Assembly: GCA_002298785.1 (NCBI GenBank)
Contig: DBMR01000095.1
Coordinates: 1 to 64,000 of the forward strand
Source of the DNA: Verrucomicrobia subdivision 3 bacterium UBA693
GTDB taxonomy: Bacteria > Verrucomicrobiota > Verrucomicrobiia > Limisphaerales > UBA8199
Direction: 5' to 3'
Length of the DNA stretch: 64,000 bases
The notes below the pieces were generated by a model, which saw only the letters and a list, made by a program, of their open reading frames with translations, searched no databases and was not told the DNA's origin. The position numbers and the translations under genes were made by a program. Shown piece by piece: positions 8,923-16,888 of this stretch (position 1 is its first letter; each line of letters opens with the position of its first letter).

Positions 8923-9620
8923 AGCTGGGGGTATTATTCGTCTTGGGCGGTGCGAGCATGCTGGTGTTAGGCACCAACTCCGGGTCTGTAGTCGCAAATT
9001 GTGCGTTGAGAATTGGTGGTCTGGGCTTGTTGCTGCTGGGGTTGGCCTACCTTCGCCGTTGGCCGGGATTGTTGGGCAAACGCCGAGGCGGCCAGTTGAT
9101 GGTTTCCAGCTACGTGCTGTTTTGGCCTTATCATGTTCTAAATTGGACGACCTTCGCGTTCTTCCGCTGGATCAGCCGTGAACGTCCTTTTCATGAAGTC
9201 GCCCCAGGTTTGTATCTAGGCGCCCGGCTGCTGCCTTCGGATGCGGCAAGCTTTCGCGAGCGGGGCATTGGTAGTGTGCTGGATCTGACCGCCGAATTTG
9301 CCGAGGCGCGCTTCATTCGCGGCTTGCCTGCATATTTTTGTATTCCAATGCTGGATCGCAGCGAGCCGAGCCTGGAGGAATTGCGGCTTGGTGTGGAATT
9401 CATCACGCGCAGGCTCGTCGCCGGACCGGTTTATGTGCATTGTGCTTTAGGGCATGGGAGAAGCCCGGTGTTCGTAGCGGCCTGGCTGCTGTCTCAAGGT
9501 CGTGCGGCCACTCCGGAAGCTGCTGTGGCCCAACTGCGTGAGAGTCGCCTTGGCGTCAGACCATCCGCCGCTCAAATGAGAGTCTTAACCCGCTTTGCCA
9601 ATGAACGAAGAGATATTTGA
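8919..9620 (+). CDS. Membrane-anchored dual-specificity phosphatase-like protein
   Basis: A 233-residue protein whose first ~85 residues form two or three hydrophobic segments separated by a basic Arg/Lys-rich stretch. A dual-specificity/tyrosine phosphatase domain follows (about 95-225). The catalytic loop HCALGHGRSP gives Cys175 and Arg181 in the CX5R motif, and a conserved DLTAEF segment lies upstream. Similar bacterial proteins act on phosphoproteins or on phospholipids such as phosphatidylglycerophosphate. A phosphatidylglycerophosphate role is possible since pgsA is also in the window, but it is 20 kb away. The GTG start overlaps the rsmA stop, and the gene overlaps the Nudix gene by 20 bp. 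Confidence 0.82.
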   Translation: MKLGVLFVLGGASMLVLGTNSGSVVANCALRIGGLGLLLLGLAYLRRWPGLLGKRRGGQLMVSSYVLFWPYHVLNWTTFAFFRWISRERPFHEVAPGLYLGARLLPSDAASFRERGIGSVLDLTAEFAEARFIRGLPAYFCIPMLDRSEPSLEELRLGVEFITRRLVAGPVYVHCALGHGRSPVFVAAWLLSQGRAATPEAAVAQLRESRLGVRPSAAQMRVLTRFANERRDI

Positions 9621-10107
9621 TGTAGTGGACGAAGCCGATCGCGTGATTGGGCGACTTTCCCGTGCCGAGGTGCATCGGCGGGGACTGCTTCACCGGGCGG
9701 TGCATGTCTTTGTGTTCAACGCCGCGGGCCAGGTTTTTCTGCAAAAGCGGTCGATGCGCAAAGACCGTCAACCCGGCTTATGGGACACCTCCGCTTCGGG
9801 GCATGTCGATTCCGGTGAAGAGTACGATGCGTGCGCCGTGCGCGAGTTGCGGGAGGAGTTGGGTATCCAGTTGGGAACCGTCCCGGAGAAGCTGTTTAAG
9901 CTTTCACCCTCTGCGGAAACGGATGCGGAGCATGTGTGGGTTTACCGGTGCCAGTGGGATGGGGTGATAGAGATTAATCTCGAGGAGATTGAGCGTGGGG
10001 AATGGCTGGCCACCGAGGAATTGACACGGCGCCTCGAAACGCGCCCCGAGGAGATCGCCTCCGCGCTGCGCGTAATCTGGCCGCGCGTCCAGAAGTTGCT
10101 TCGTTGA
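9601..10107 (+). CDS. Nudix hydrolase, YfcD/isopentenyl-diphosphate-isomerase-like
   Basis: A 168-residue Nudix protein. The Nudix box runs from GHVDSGEEYDACAV into RELREELGI and has every conserved residue (GX5EX7REXXEEXG). The N-terminal EIFDVVDEADRVIGR and the block LHRAVHVFVFNAAGQVFLQK resemble the YfcD/Idi-like subgroup. Without the Idi cysteine and glutamate context I do not assign isopentenyl diphosphate isomerase activity; hydrolysis of a nucleotide-type diphosphate is more likely. The ATG at 9601 lies inside the end of the phosphatase gene, so translation is probably coupled. This is the last gene of the queE-to-Nudix run. Confidence 0.88.
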   Translation: MNEEIFDVVDEADRVIGRLSRAEVHRRGLLHRAVHVFVFNAAGQVFLQKRSMRKDRQPGLWDTSASGHVDSGEEYDACAVRELREELGIQLGTVPEKLFKLSPSAETDAEHVWVYRCQWDGVIEINLEEIERGEWLATEELTRRLETRPEEIASALRVIWPRVQKLLR

Positions 10108-10357
10108 ACCCGTCGAAGCCCGGTCGGGTGGTGGTCGAGAATCGGGGGGGGGCGAAGTTGGGGAGACCCTGGCGAAGGTATCACTACTCGGGGAGGAATT
10201 CTTTTTCTTATTTCAATATTGCGGAGAACGAATGGCGCGTTTTCAAAGTCATGCTATATTGCTCCGTTAACCAACGCGGGTGCGTGGTTTTGGTTGAAAA
10301 TGGAACCAGTTCTGAAGGCGTGCTCAACCCAGCAACAACCGTAAGCCAAAACTGAAC

Positions 10358-10597
10358 ATGAGAAAACCAATCCAGGACGAGTTCACCACTCTGCAAATCT
10401 CCCGGCAACGGAAATACCAGTTGCGCATGCAGCGGGACAAGCGGTGCACTGAATGCGGCGAGCCGGCGGCCCAAGGTTCCCGATGTTTGAAGCATCTGGT
10501 AAAAGCTCGGGAACGCCAACGGAAGAAACGAGGACTCAAACGACGCTATTACGGCACGCTGAGCTATAAGCTCGAATCGATGGATGCCACCTCGTGA
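10358..10597 (+). CDS. Small basic protein with a CxxC zinc-ribbon-like motif
   Basis: A 79-residue, strongly basic protein. Residues 30-46 read CTECGEPAAQGSRCLKH, a Cys-x2-Cys followed by Cys and His that could bind one zinc ion. It is followed by an Arg/Lys-rich segment ending in LKRRYYG. I do not recognise the family. The composition would suit a nucleic-acid-binding or ribosome-associated protein, which would match its position convergent with the obgE-rpmA-rplU genes, but this is inference. It has its own ATG and no obvious Shine-Dalgarno sequence. Its stop is 15 bp from the stop of obgE on the other strand. Confidence 0.55.
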   Translation: MRKPIQDEFTTLQISRQRKYQLRMQRDKRCTECGEPAAQGSRCLKHLVKARERQRKKRGLKRRYYGTLSYKLESMDATS

Positions 10598-10611
10598 CCG
10601 AACAGGTAGAG

Positions 10612-11814
10612 CTACCTTTTGAGAGAGGGCAGGGGCGCGCCTGAGGCTTCCTCGACGGCTTCGCGGATGGACTGCTTGAAGCGGTCCACCCCCTCATCAA
10701 AGGCCGCTGACATCGTGAGCATCGTGGTCTTGCGAATGCGGCGTTTAAACTTCTTGAGGTTCTCTTCCGCTTCGGGTTCATCCATCTTATTAGCCACTAC
10801 CAGCCGAGGCTTTGCCAGCAGGGTCGGATCGTAAAGTTCGAGTTCTTGCAGTAACCCCCGATAATCATCCCACGGAGCCCGGTTGTCGGTTCCCGCCATA
10901 TCCAGAAGTAACACCAGGATCTTGCAGCGCTCGATATGCCTAAGAAAGGCATGGCCCAGGCCAACATTTCGATGCGCTCCTTCGATTAATCCCGGTACGT
11001 CGCAGACCGTCAGACGTCGCCAGTCCGCATATTCCACTATCCCAATCTGCGGGTGCAACGTGGTGAAAGGGTAAGGGGCGACTTTGGGCCGAGCCTTGCT
11101 GATCGCGGTAAGCAGGGTGGATTTACCCGCATTCGGGTATCCGACCAATCCCACTTCCGCCAGGATGCGCAGTTCAAAGCGGTAATCACCTTCCTCACCC
11201 GGTTCGCCGGGTTGGGCGAAGCGCGGAGCCTGTCGGGTGGCGGTGGCGAAATTGCGGTTCCCCAAGCCGCCCCGACCGGCGGCGCACAAGATATGTCGTT
11301 GCCCATGGGTGATTAGGTCAGCGACGAGTTCGCCCGGGCGTGTATCCGGGCCGGCTGCTGGTTCTTCGGTGGGCTTGGCGAGGTCCACCTCGAAGGCCTG
11401 AGCCGAGTGTGAGCTTCGTAGGATGGGGCGACTCAAACCACCAGTTTGCAGGTGGCTGCCCTCCGCCTGGTCATCCTCGTCCTCTTCGGTTTCTGGCATT
11501 TCCGATGAGACGGTCGAAGGCAATTTCCAAACGAGGGTGCCGCACGGGACCTTAACAATGAGATCTTTGCCGGCATGGCCGTCCATGCCTTTACCCATGC
11601 CATTTTGACCATCCGCCGCGATCAGCCGTGGCTGGTAATATTGGGCAATCAGATTATTAAGGTCGTGGTCGGCTTCGAGGATGACATCACCGCCTCGCCC
11701 GCCGTTGCCCCCGCTGGGGCCGCCTTTGGGCCGATATTTTTCCCGCGAAAACGCCACGCAGCCCTTTCCGCCGTGACCGGCGCGGGCATACACCTTGATT
11801 TCGTCGATAAACAT
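10612..11814 (-). CDS. obgE: GTPase Obg
   Basis: Obg is an essential GTPase involved in 50S subunit maturation and stress responses. Translation from the ATG at 11814 gives 400 residues starting MFIDEIKVYARAG, the family's standard N-terminus. The glycine-rich Obg fold is followed by a G domain with GYPNAGKST (G1), TTLHPQIG (G2), DVPGLIEGA (G3), NKMDEP (G4) and SAAFDEG (G5). There is no C-terminal OCT domain. Residues ~97-159 are an extra, acidic, low-complexity insertion inside the Obg fold. It follows rpmA, but a terminator at 11931-11967 separates the two, so it may have its own promoter or depend on read-through. Confidence 0.95.
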   Translation of the reverse strand: MFIDEIKVYARAGHGGKGCVAFSREKYRPKGGPSGGNGGRGGDVILEADHDLNNLIAQYYQPRLIAADGQNGMGKGMDGHAGKDLIVKVPCGTLVWKLPSTVSSEMPETEEDEDDQAEGSHLQTGGLSRPILRSSHSAQAFEVDLAKPTEEPAAGPDTRPGELVADLITHGQRHILCAAGRGGLGNRNFATATRQAPRFAQPGEPGEEGDYRFELRILAEVGLVGYPNAGKSTLLTAISKARPKVAPYPFTTLHPQIGIVEYADWRRLTVCDVPGLIEGAHRNVGLGHAFLRHIERCKILVLLLDMAGTDNRAPWDDYRGLLQELELYDPTLLAKPRLVVANKMDEPEAEENLKKFKRRIRKTTMLTMSAAFDEGVDRFKQSIREAVEEASGAPLPSLKR

Positions 11815-11930
11815 AGAGATTGTCGCAGGATTACACCGGTCCAATTGGGCGTTTTGGTGCCGTCAACGGCCTGTCCCCCAGATCATAAACCAATAACGAA
11901 GAACAGGCGGACGATCCATTGAAAACTCTG

Positions 11931-11967
11931 CCAAAAACAAAAAAAGGCGAGGTTCGGCACCTCGCCT
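11931..11967 (-). terminator. Rho-independent terminator after rpmA
   Basis: A 10-bp perfect stem (11943-11952 with 11958-11967) and a 5-nt loop, read on the minus strand, are followed by a run of seven Ts, one G and five more Ts. It begins 20 bp after the rpmA stop, between rpmA and obgE. Confidence 0.88.
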
Positions 11968-11986
11968 TGGTGAAATTTGAAAATGC

Positions 11987-12247
11987 TTAGTTCGAGGGGG
12001 CAGTCTCGCAGAGGATATTGACCCGGCGGCTGTCCTTGTCGAAATTGACCCGACCGTCTTTGAGGGCGAAGAGAGTCCAATCGCGACCCGTGCCCACGTT
12101 CTGGCCAGCCACGAACTTGGTGCCGCGTTGCCGGACGAGAATGCTGCCCGCGGTGACGAGTTCTCCGCCGTATCGCTTCACGCCCAGGCGCTTGCTGACG
12201 CTGTCGCGCCCGTTACGAACGCTGCCTTGTCCTTTTTTGTGTGCCAT
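11987..12247 (-). CDS. rpmA: 50S ribosomal protein L27
   Basis: L27 lies near the peptidyl-transferase centre of the large subunit. The 86-residue product begins MAHKKGQGSVRNGRDS and continues SKRLGVKRYGGE, ILVRQRGTKF and NVGTGRDWTLFAL, all standard L27 blocks. There is no N-terminal leader of the Firmicutes type that needs processing; the mature-type start follows the Met directly. It is 19 bp downstream of rplU and is followed by a strong terminator ahead of obgE. High expression with rplU is expected. Confidence 0.98.
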   Translation of the reverse strand: MAHKKGQGSVRNGRDSVSKRLGVKRYGGELVTAGSILVRQRGTKFVAGQNVGTGRDWTLFALKDGRVNFDKDSRRVNILCETAPSN

Positions 12248-12266
12248 AAAATCTACTCCAAAAGTA

Positions 12267-12578
12267 TTAAGCTTTGATTTCTGTGATTTTAACCACGGTC
12301 AGTTCCTGACGGTGGCCGATCGTCTTATGAAAGCCCTTGCGGCGTTTCATCTTAAACGCGATTTTCTTCTCACCGCGGATATGCTCCACCACATCGGCCG
12401 TCACTGCCGCACCCGCGACGGTCGGAGTTCCAACCGAGAGCTTTCCGTCGTTGTTGACGAGGAGGACGCGGTCAAAAGTGACGGGTTTGCCCGCTTCGAC
12501 CTCAAGGCGTTCAACTTCAAGCGTGTCGCCCGCGCTCACTCGATATTGCTTGCTTCCAGTTTCCAGTACAGCGTACAT
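12267..12578 (-). CDS. rplU: 50S ribosomal protein L21
   Basis: L21 binds 23S rRNA in the large subunit. The 103-residue product starts MYAVLETGSKQYRVSAGD and ends with the KKRRKG-type RNA-binding stretch (KMKRRKGFHKTIGHRQELT) followed by VVKITEI, as in typical L21. It is the first gene of rplU-rpmA(-obgE) on the minus strand. A sigma70-type promoter lies 27-55 bp upstream of the ATG, so the leader would be only about 20 nt long. Confidence 0.98.
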   Translation of the reverse strand: MYAVLETGSKQYRVSAGDTLEVERLEVEAGKPVTFDRVLLVNNDGKLSVGTPTVAGAAVTADVVEHIRGEKKIAFKMKRRKGFHKTIGHRQELTVVKITEIKA

Positions 12579-12604
12579 AAAATTTTCCCATCAAAGGGAC
12601 GGTG

Positions 12605-12633
12605 ATAAAACCAAACTCCGACGGGGGTGTCAA
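12605..12633 (-). promoter_or_regulatory. Sigma70-type promoter of rplU-rpmA
   Basis: Read on the minus strand: TTGACA (12628-12633), a 17-bp spacer, and TTTTAT (12605-12610). The -35 is a perfect consensus and the -10 matches 4 of 6. Placement just ahead of a ribosomal protein operon supports it. Confidence 0.65.
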
Positions 12634-12791
12634 CGATTGATTTCGAAAAAAGCCACACACCGACGGCACCGCAAACGAGCGGTATGACTGGGAGCATTGT
12701 AACCGGTGAACGGCGTTTCGCAAGCAGGAATCTGAGCATTTGAAAAGAGCTTGCGCAGCGGGCGCCCGGCCTTGGATTATCGCTTCCTGAC

Positions 12792-14348
12792 ATGAGTCGT
12801 ATTCTGGCTTTGGCAATCCTGCTGTTGCTTTCCGGTATTCCCGGCGGCATGCGGGCGGAGACCAACACCCCAACTCACAACCTTAAAGAGTTGCGCGAGC
12901 GTCTGGCGGCGCAGGTTTCGGACGCGAAATTCGAAGGTGCGATTTGGGGTATCCAGGTGATTTCGCTGGACACCCAAACCGTGGTGTTTGAGCACCAGTC
13001 CCGCAAGCTGCTCAGTCCCGCTTCCAACTCCAAATTGTACACCATCGCCCTGGGGCTGGATCGACTGGGAGCGGACTACCGAATTCGTACCTCGATTTAC
13101 GCCCAAAACAAACCGGACCGCCGTGGGAAGATCAGCGGGGACCTGGTGGTTTACGGGCGGGGTGATCCGACCTTTAACGCTCGCCTGCACGGGAGCCTGG
13201 AGCAAGCATTCGAGCCTCTCGCCAAAAGTTTGGCGGCGGCCGGCGTTAAACGCATCACCGGCCGTTTGCTGGGGGACACGACGTATTTTCGAGGCCCGCC
13301 GTATGGGTCGGGCTGGACGTGGGATGATCCGCAGGAGTATTACGGCGCGGAGATATCGGCACTCAGCGTGAACGACAACAGCGTGGACGTCGAGATACGT
13401 CCGGGTGCGGCCCTGGGCAAACCATGTGTCGTGACGCTGAACCCGCCCACCAGGATGATGGTGATTTCCAACCAAACCAGCACGGTGGGGTCAGGCGTGG
13501 CGCGCAACCTCAAACTCTACCGGGTGCCGGGGAGCAATCGAGTCTTTATCTCGGGAGAAATGCCATTCGGCGACCCGGGATACAAATCGGAATTAACGAT
13601 CAGCAATCCGGCGGAACTGTTCGTGGAGCTTTTGGGCAAGGCGCTAGCCCGGCAGGGCATAAAGGTCGGCGGCGCGGTGGCCACGCGCGATTGGCTGGCA
13701 GGACCGGCGACGGACTATAGTGGAGCTGGTTGGGTGGAAATCGCCGGGGTGGAATCGCCCCCGATGGTTGATTTGGCGCGGGAAGTCCAGAAGCCATCGC
13801 AAAACCTGTACACGGACCTGTTGCTGGCGCACATCGGTGAAAGAAATCGGGCTGAACAACCGGGCACATCAGAGGAGTTGGGGATCCGCGACCTGAACAG
13901 CTTTCTGCGACAAGCCGGTGTGCCGCCGGGGGACGTTCAATTCGAGGAAGGCTCCGGACTTTCCCGAAACAATCTGACCACCGCCCGGGCCACCGTGCAA
14001 TTATTAGCCTATATGTCCCGGCACCCGTGCAGCGAGGCCTACATTTCCGCATTACCGATTGCGGGTGTGGATGGCACGCTGCGCAACCGATTCAAAAACA
14101 CCGTAGCCGCCGGAAACTTGCGTGCCAAGACCGGCACCTTGCGCTGGGCCAACAGCCTTTCGGGATACGTTAAAACCTTGGCAGGGGAGCGCCTGGCCTT
14201 TGCCCTGATGTTGAATCGTTACGTGAGTCCGGACTCCCAATCCACAGCGCGGGCAGAGTTGGATAGAATGGCGCTCCTCTTGGCCTCGTATTCCGGACGC
14301 ACAACGGAAAGCCCGGCGTCAAACGCCGCGGTCAAAGCCGGCGAGTAG
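12792..14348 (+). CDS. dacB: D-alanyl-D-alanine carboxypeptidase/endopeptidase (PBP4 family)
   Basis: A 518-residue periplasmic peptidoglycan hydrolase of the PBP4/DacB (peptidase S13) family. A signal peptide (residues 1-22, ending GGMRA) precedes the mature protein. The three penicillin-binding motifs are present: SxxK as SNSK with Ser78 and Lys81, SxN in LSVNDNS, and KTG in LRAKTGTLRW. The large insertion between the first two motifs is as expected for class C low-molecular-mass PBPs. It probably trims the terminal D-Ala or cuts cross-links during growth. It is divergent from rplU and converges with the radical SAM gene, leaving only 10 bp between stops. Confidence 0.94.
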   Translation: MSRILALAILLLLSGIPGGMRAETNTPTHNLKELRERLAAQVSDAKFEGAIWGIQVISLDTQTVVFEHQSRKLLSPASNSKLYTIALGLDRLGADYRIRTSIYAQNKPDRRGKISGDLVVYGRGDPTFNARLHGSLEQAFEPLAKSLAAAGVKRITGRLLGDTTYFRGPPYGSGWTWDDPQEYYGAEISALSVNDNSVDVEIRPGAALGKPCVVTLNPPTRMMVISNQTSTVGSGVARNLKLYRVPGSNRVFISGEMPFGDPGYKSELTISNPAELFVELLGKALARQGIKVGGAVATRDWLAGPATDYSGAGWVEIAGVESPPMVDLAREVQKPSQNLYTDLLLAHIGERNRAEQPGTSEELGIRDLNSFLRQAGVPPGDVQFEEGSGLSRNNLTTARATVQLLAYMSRHPCSEAYISALPIAGVDGTLRNRFKNTVAAGNLRAKTGTLRWANSLSGYVKTLAGERLAFALMLNRYVSPDSQSTARAELDRMALLLASYSGRTTESPASNAAVKAGE

Positions 14349-14358
14349 CAGGCGGTCG

Positions 14359-15537
14359 TCAGACCTTGCCAATCCACTTGCGGTCTTCCCACACCGCTTT
14401 GAGCGAGGTCAGGTTGCGGCGGTCAAAAATGTTCCGCGCGGCGGCTCCCACTTTTCCTTGCTTGAGATTTTTCCAAGCGTCGCTGGCGCTGATGGCGACG
14501 AATTGCAGAACGCTGGGATCGCGGTAGCAGTCGATCATGCAGCGGGTGCAGCCGTCGCGAATCAGGCGGCTTTCGTCGAACTCATAGATGCTGCACATCG
14601 GTTTTTCCCAGAAATGGCACCGGTACAGGTTCAGATTCCAGTCGAGGTAGAAGTATTTGTGGCCTCCGAGGCAGCCAAACTTTTCGGGCTCGCGCCGCAG
14701 ATGCCGTTGCATTTCACTCAGCGACTCCGCCGGATTTACGACCGGGAAACCGCTGCGTTGCTTCATGCGCTTGATCCGCTCGAAAACTTCGATCAATTCC
14801 TCCGTCCGGTAATTTACAAGGCTGGAATCACTGAAGCTCAGGTAGCTGGAGGCCAGGCTGGTTAGCGGGTAGCTGAACGTGCAACTGCGGAAACCCAGCC
14901 GGGTTAAAAATTCCGGCAACTTCTCGTAATCCTCGATCAGTTTGCTGGCGGTAACACTAGCGGTGGTCTGAATTCCCAACTCGGCGAATACCTCGTTGGC
15001 ATGCTGGATTTTTCGGCATACATCCGGCAGGCCGCGGTTTTGCTCGTGCTTTCGGACGTCGTGAGCGTCGATGGACATGATCACGCTGCTGAGCCCATCG
15101 CTCGCCAGATCGCGCATGTTCTGATCGGTCCAAAGCGAGCCGTTGGTGCAGATCATGGGGCGCACACCACGCTCGGCGGCGTAGCGGGTCATGGCCCGCA
15201 GTTCCTTGTGCACCAGGGGTTCCCCACCAACGAACAGCAGGTACCCGATGTGGTTCTTGACGCAGATATCGATGACGTCCCGGGCCTCCTTCAAGGTTAC
15301 GCTGCGGCGTTTTTTCGGGTCGAACCGGTCCACCGCAAACCCGCAGAAATCGCACTTGGCGTTGCAGATATTGGTGATGGCGAACTGCAAATAACCGGGC
15401 CCCCCATGGTCGAGTACATCCCGCAGGAGTTTGAAGGTGCCAGTCCGGGGCAGTTGCACCGGGCGGGAAAAGTCCACGGGCTGATTGGCGGTGGCGGTCG
15501 CTTCAGCCGTCGGGGCGCTGGGAACATCAGTCATCAT
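14359..15537 (-). CDS. Radical SAM protein with C-terminal cysteine cluster
   Basis: A 392-residue radical SAM enzyme. The iron-sulfur motif CNAKCDFC (Cx3Cx2C) lies about 60 residues in, followed by LLFVGGEPLVHKEL (the GGEP SAM-binding motif) and ICTNGSLW. The C-terminal third has a cysteine cluster (FGCLGGHKYFYLDWN, LYRCHFW, CTRCMIDCY) like the auxiliary-cluster SPASM/twitch regions of maturases. The substrate is unknown and no small precursor peptide gene is evident nearby. It lies downstream of exbD on the same strand with a 112-bp gap holding a short inverted repeat (15585-15604), so it may be separately expressed. Confidence 0.85.
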   Translation of the reverse strand: MMTDVPSAPTAEATATANQPVDFSRPVQLPRTGTFKLLRDVLDHGGPGYLQFAITNICNAKCDFCGFAVDRFDPKKRRSVTLKEARDVIDICVKNHIGYLLFVGGEPLVHKELRAMTRYAAERGVRPMICTNGSLWTDQNMRDLASDGLSSVIMSIDAHDVRKHEQNRGLPDVCRKIQHANEVFAELGIQTTASVTASKLIEDYEKLPEFLTRLGFRSCTFSYPLTSLASSYLSFSDSSLVNYRTEELIEVFERIKRMKQRSGFPVVNPAESLSEMQRHLRREPEKFGCLGGHKYFYLDWNLNLYRCHFWEKPMCSIYEFDESRLIRDGCTRCMIDCYRDPSVLQFVAISASDAWKNLKQGKVGAAARNIFDRRNLTSLKAVWEDRKWIGKV

Positions 15538-15584
15538 CGGGTTAAGATGCCTTAATTACGTGGGAAATCCAGCCCGCCGGGTGA

Positions 15585-15604
15585 CCGGTATTTTCTGATA
15601 CCGG
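15585..15604. repeat. Short inverted repeat between exbD and the radical SAM gene
   Basis: CCGGTAT (15585-15591), a 6-nt loop, and ATACCGG (15598-15604). There is no T-run on either side, so it is not a convincing intrinsic terminator; it may be an operator or chance. Confidence 0.3.
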
Positions 15605-15649
15605 GTTCGGAAGCGCAGTTGCCGTAGGAACGAGCGAGCCGCCGCCCGC

Positions 15650-16072
15650 TCACTTTTTGTCGCCGCCGGTCGGCGCGATGGCAAAGGAAACCTTCTGAAT
15701 ACCCTCGCGGCGCACGATGTCGAGCACGCGGATAACAGCGCCATGGGTCGCGTCCTTGTCCCCGCTGATGTAGACGGGCACATTGGTGTTAACCCGGAAT
15801 TTGTTGGACAGGAAGTAATGCAAATCCACCACGTTCATGGGCTTCTTTTCCACAAAGATGTCCCCGACCTTGTCCACAGCGATATTCACGATGTCCGGTT
15901 TGAAATCGCGCTTGGCCATGGTGGCGGTGGGCAGGTCCATCTTGATAGATTGCAGGCGGATCATGCTCAGGCTCGCCAGCATGAAAGCAGCGAGGAGGAA
16001 GAACATGATATCGATCAATGGAATGATCTCGATGCGCGCTTTCTTGTGCGGCAGTGGTGACCCAAATTTCAT
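15650..16072 (-). CDS. exbD: Biopolymer transport protein ExbD/TolR family
   Basis: A 140-residue inner-membrane protein with one N-terminal transmembrane helix (about 17-38) and a periplasmic domain. The sequence before and inside the helix, IEIIPLIDIMFFLLAAFML, has the conserved PLIDI with the proton-path aspartate. It works with ExbB to couple the proton gradient to TonB. It lies 32 bp downstream of exbB and completes a minus-strand tonB-exbB-exbD set that is divergent from a TonB-dependent receptor, so the TonB system rather than Tol-Pal is likely. Confidence 0.92.
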   Translation of the reverse strand: MKFGSPLPHKKARIEIIPLIDIMFFLLAAFMLASLSMIRLQSIKMDLPTATMAKRDFKPDIVNIAVDKVGDIFVEKKPMNVVDLHYFLSNKFRVNTNVPVYISGDKDATHGAVIRVLDIVRREGIQKVSFAIAPTGGDKK

Positions 16073-16104
16073 AGCGCTGGCGGTCGCGTGAGGGTTGGAC
16101 CGGG

Positions 16105-16776
16105 TTACTCGACCGGGGCGGCGTCATCGCGACGGAACTCGATGGTATCAAACCCCTTCTGTTTGGCGGCGGTTACCATGACTTCGACGTTCGTGGCGGC
16201 GGACTGCAGTTCAAACTCGAGTTGGGCGAGTTTGCGGGTGAAATAGTTGAACGGAATCAACGCGAAAATCGCGATGGCTAAACCGCACATGGTGGCGATC
16301 AAGGCCTCGCCGATGCCGCCGGTGATGGCGCCGGTTGCTCCTTCGACCGTGGCATCGCCCAGGGAGAGGAACGTGCGGAAGATGCCGGAAACCGTGCCCA
16401 GGAGACCCAGCAGCGGGGCCAGGGTGACCAAGGTATCCATCACAGTGAGGAAGCGCCCCGCCTTTTGGATCTCGACGCCCGCGGCGACCTGCAAGGCGCC
16501 CTGGAGCGAAGAGCGGAAATGGTTCATGCCGTGGAAAATCATGCGGATGACCGGGTCGCGGCTGTCTTTGGACAGCTTGGAGGCCTCACGGAAGTCGCCA
16601 TTTTCCAGCGCGGCAAACAGCTTTTCGAGGGTGTCGGGGTCGCGTTTCAGGCTTTCGCGCCACCACCAGAACGCGCGTTCGCCGACGACGGCGACCGAGA
16701 CAATGCCGGTGACGAGAATGGGCCACATGACCGGCCCGCCGGCCAGGAAGTGTTTGACGAGGATATTCGCTAACAT
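16105..16776 (-). CDS. exbB: MotA/TolQ/ExbB proton channel family protein
   Basis: A 223-residue protein with three predicted transmembrane helices: one near the N-terminus (VMWPILVTGIVSVAVVGE) and two in the C-terminal half. The conserved block TLAPLLGLLGTVSGIFRTF and the segment EALIATMCGLAIAIFALIPF are diagnostic of TolQ/ExbB. It forms the pentameric channel that drives TonB. Gene order tonB-exbB-exbD supports ExbB over TolQ. The TonB stop lies 112 bp upstream. Confidence 0.93.
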   Translation of the reverse strand: MLANILVKHFLAGGPVMWPILVTGIVSVAVVGERAFWWWRESLKRDPDTLEKLFAALENGDFREASKLSKDSRDPVIRMIFHGMNHFRSSLQGALQVAAGVEIQKAGRFLTVMDTLVTLAPLLGLLGTVSGIFRTFLSLGDATVEGATGAITGGIGEALIATMCGLAIAIFALIPFNYFTRKLAQLEFELQSAATNVEVMVTAAKQKGFDTIEFRRDDAAPVE

Positions 16777-16888
16777 AAATAACAGGTTTCTGTATGCTTA
16801 AAATAATTTCTATTGAGACACCGGCGCAAGCCGCATCAAAAGTCGCTAATGCTAATGAAAACGGGTGCGCATGGCAAAATCAATTTTG

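Noticed and set aside
10255..10260. Extended -10-like TGCTATATT upstream of the small CxxC gene
   Set aside because: No acceptable -35 at the right distance; too weak to call a promoter.
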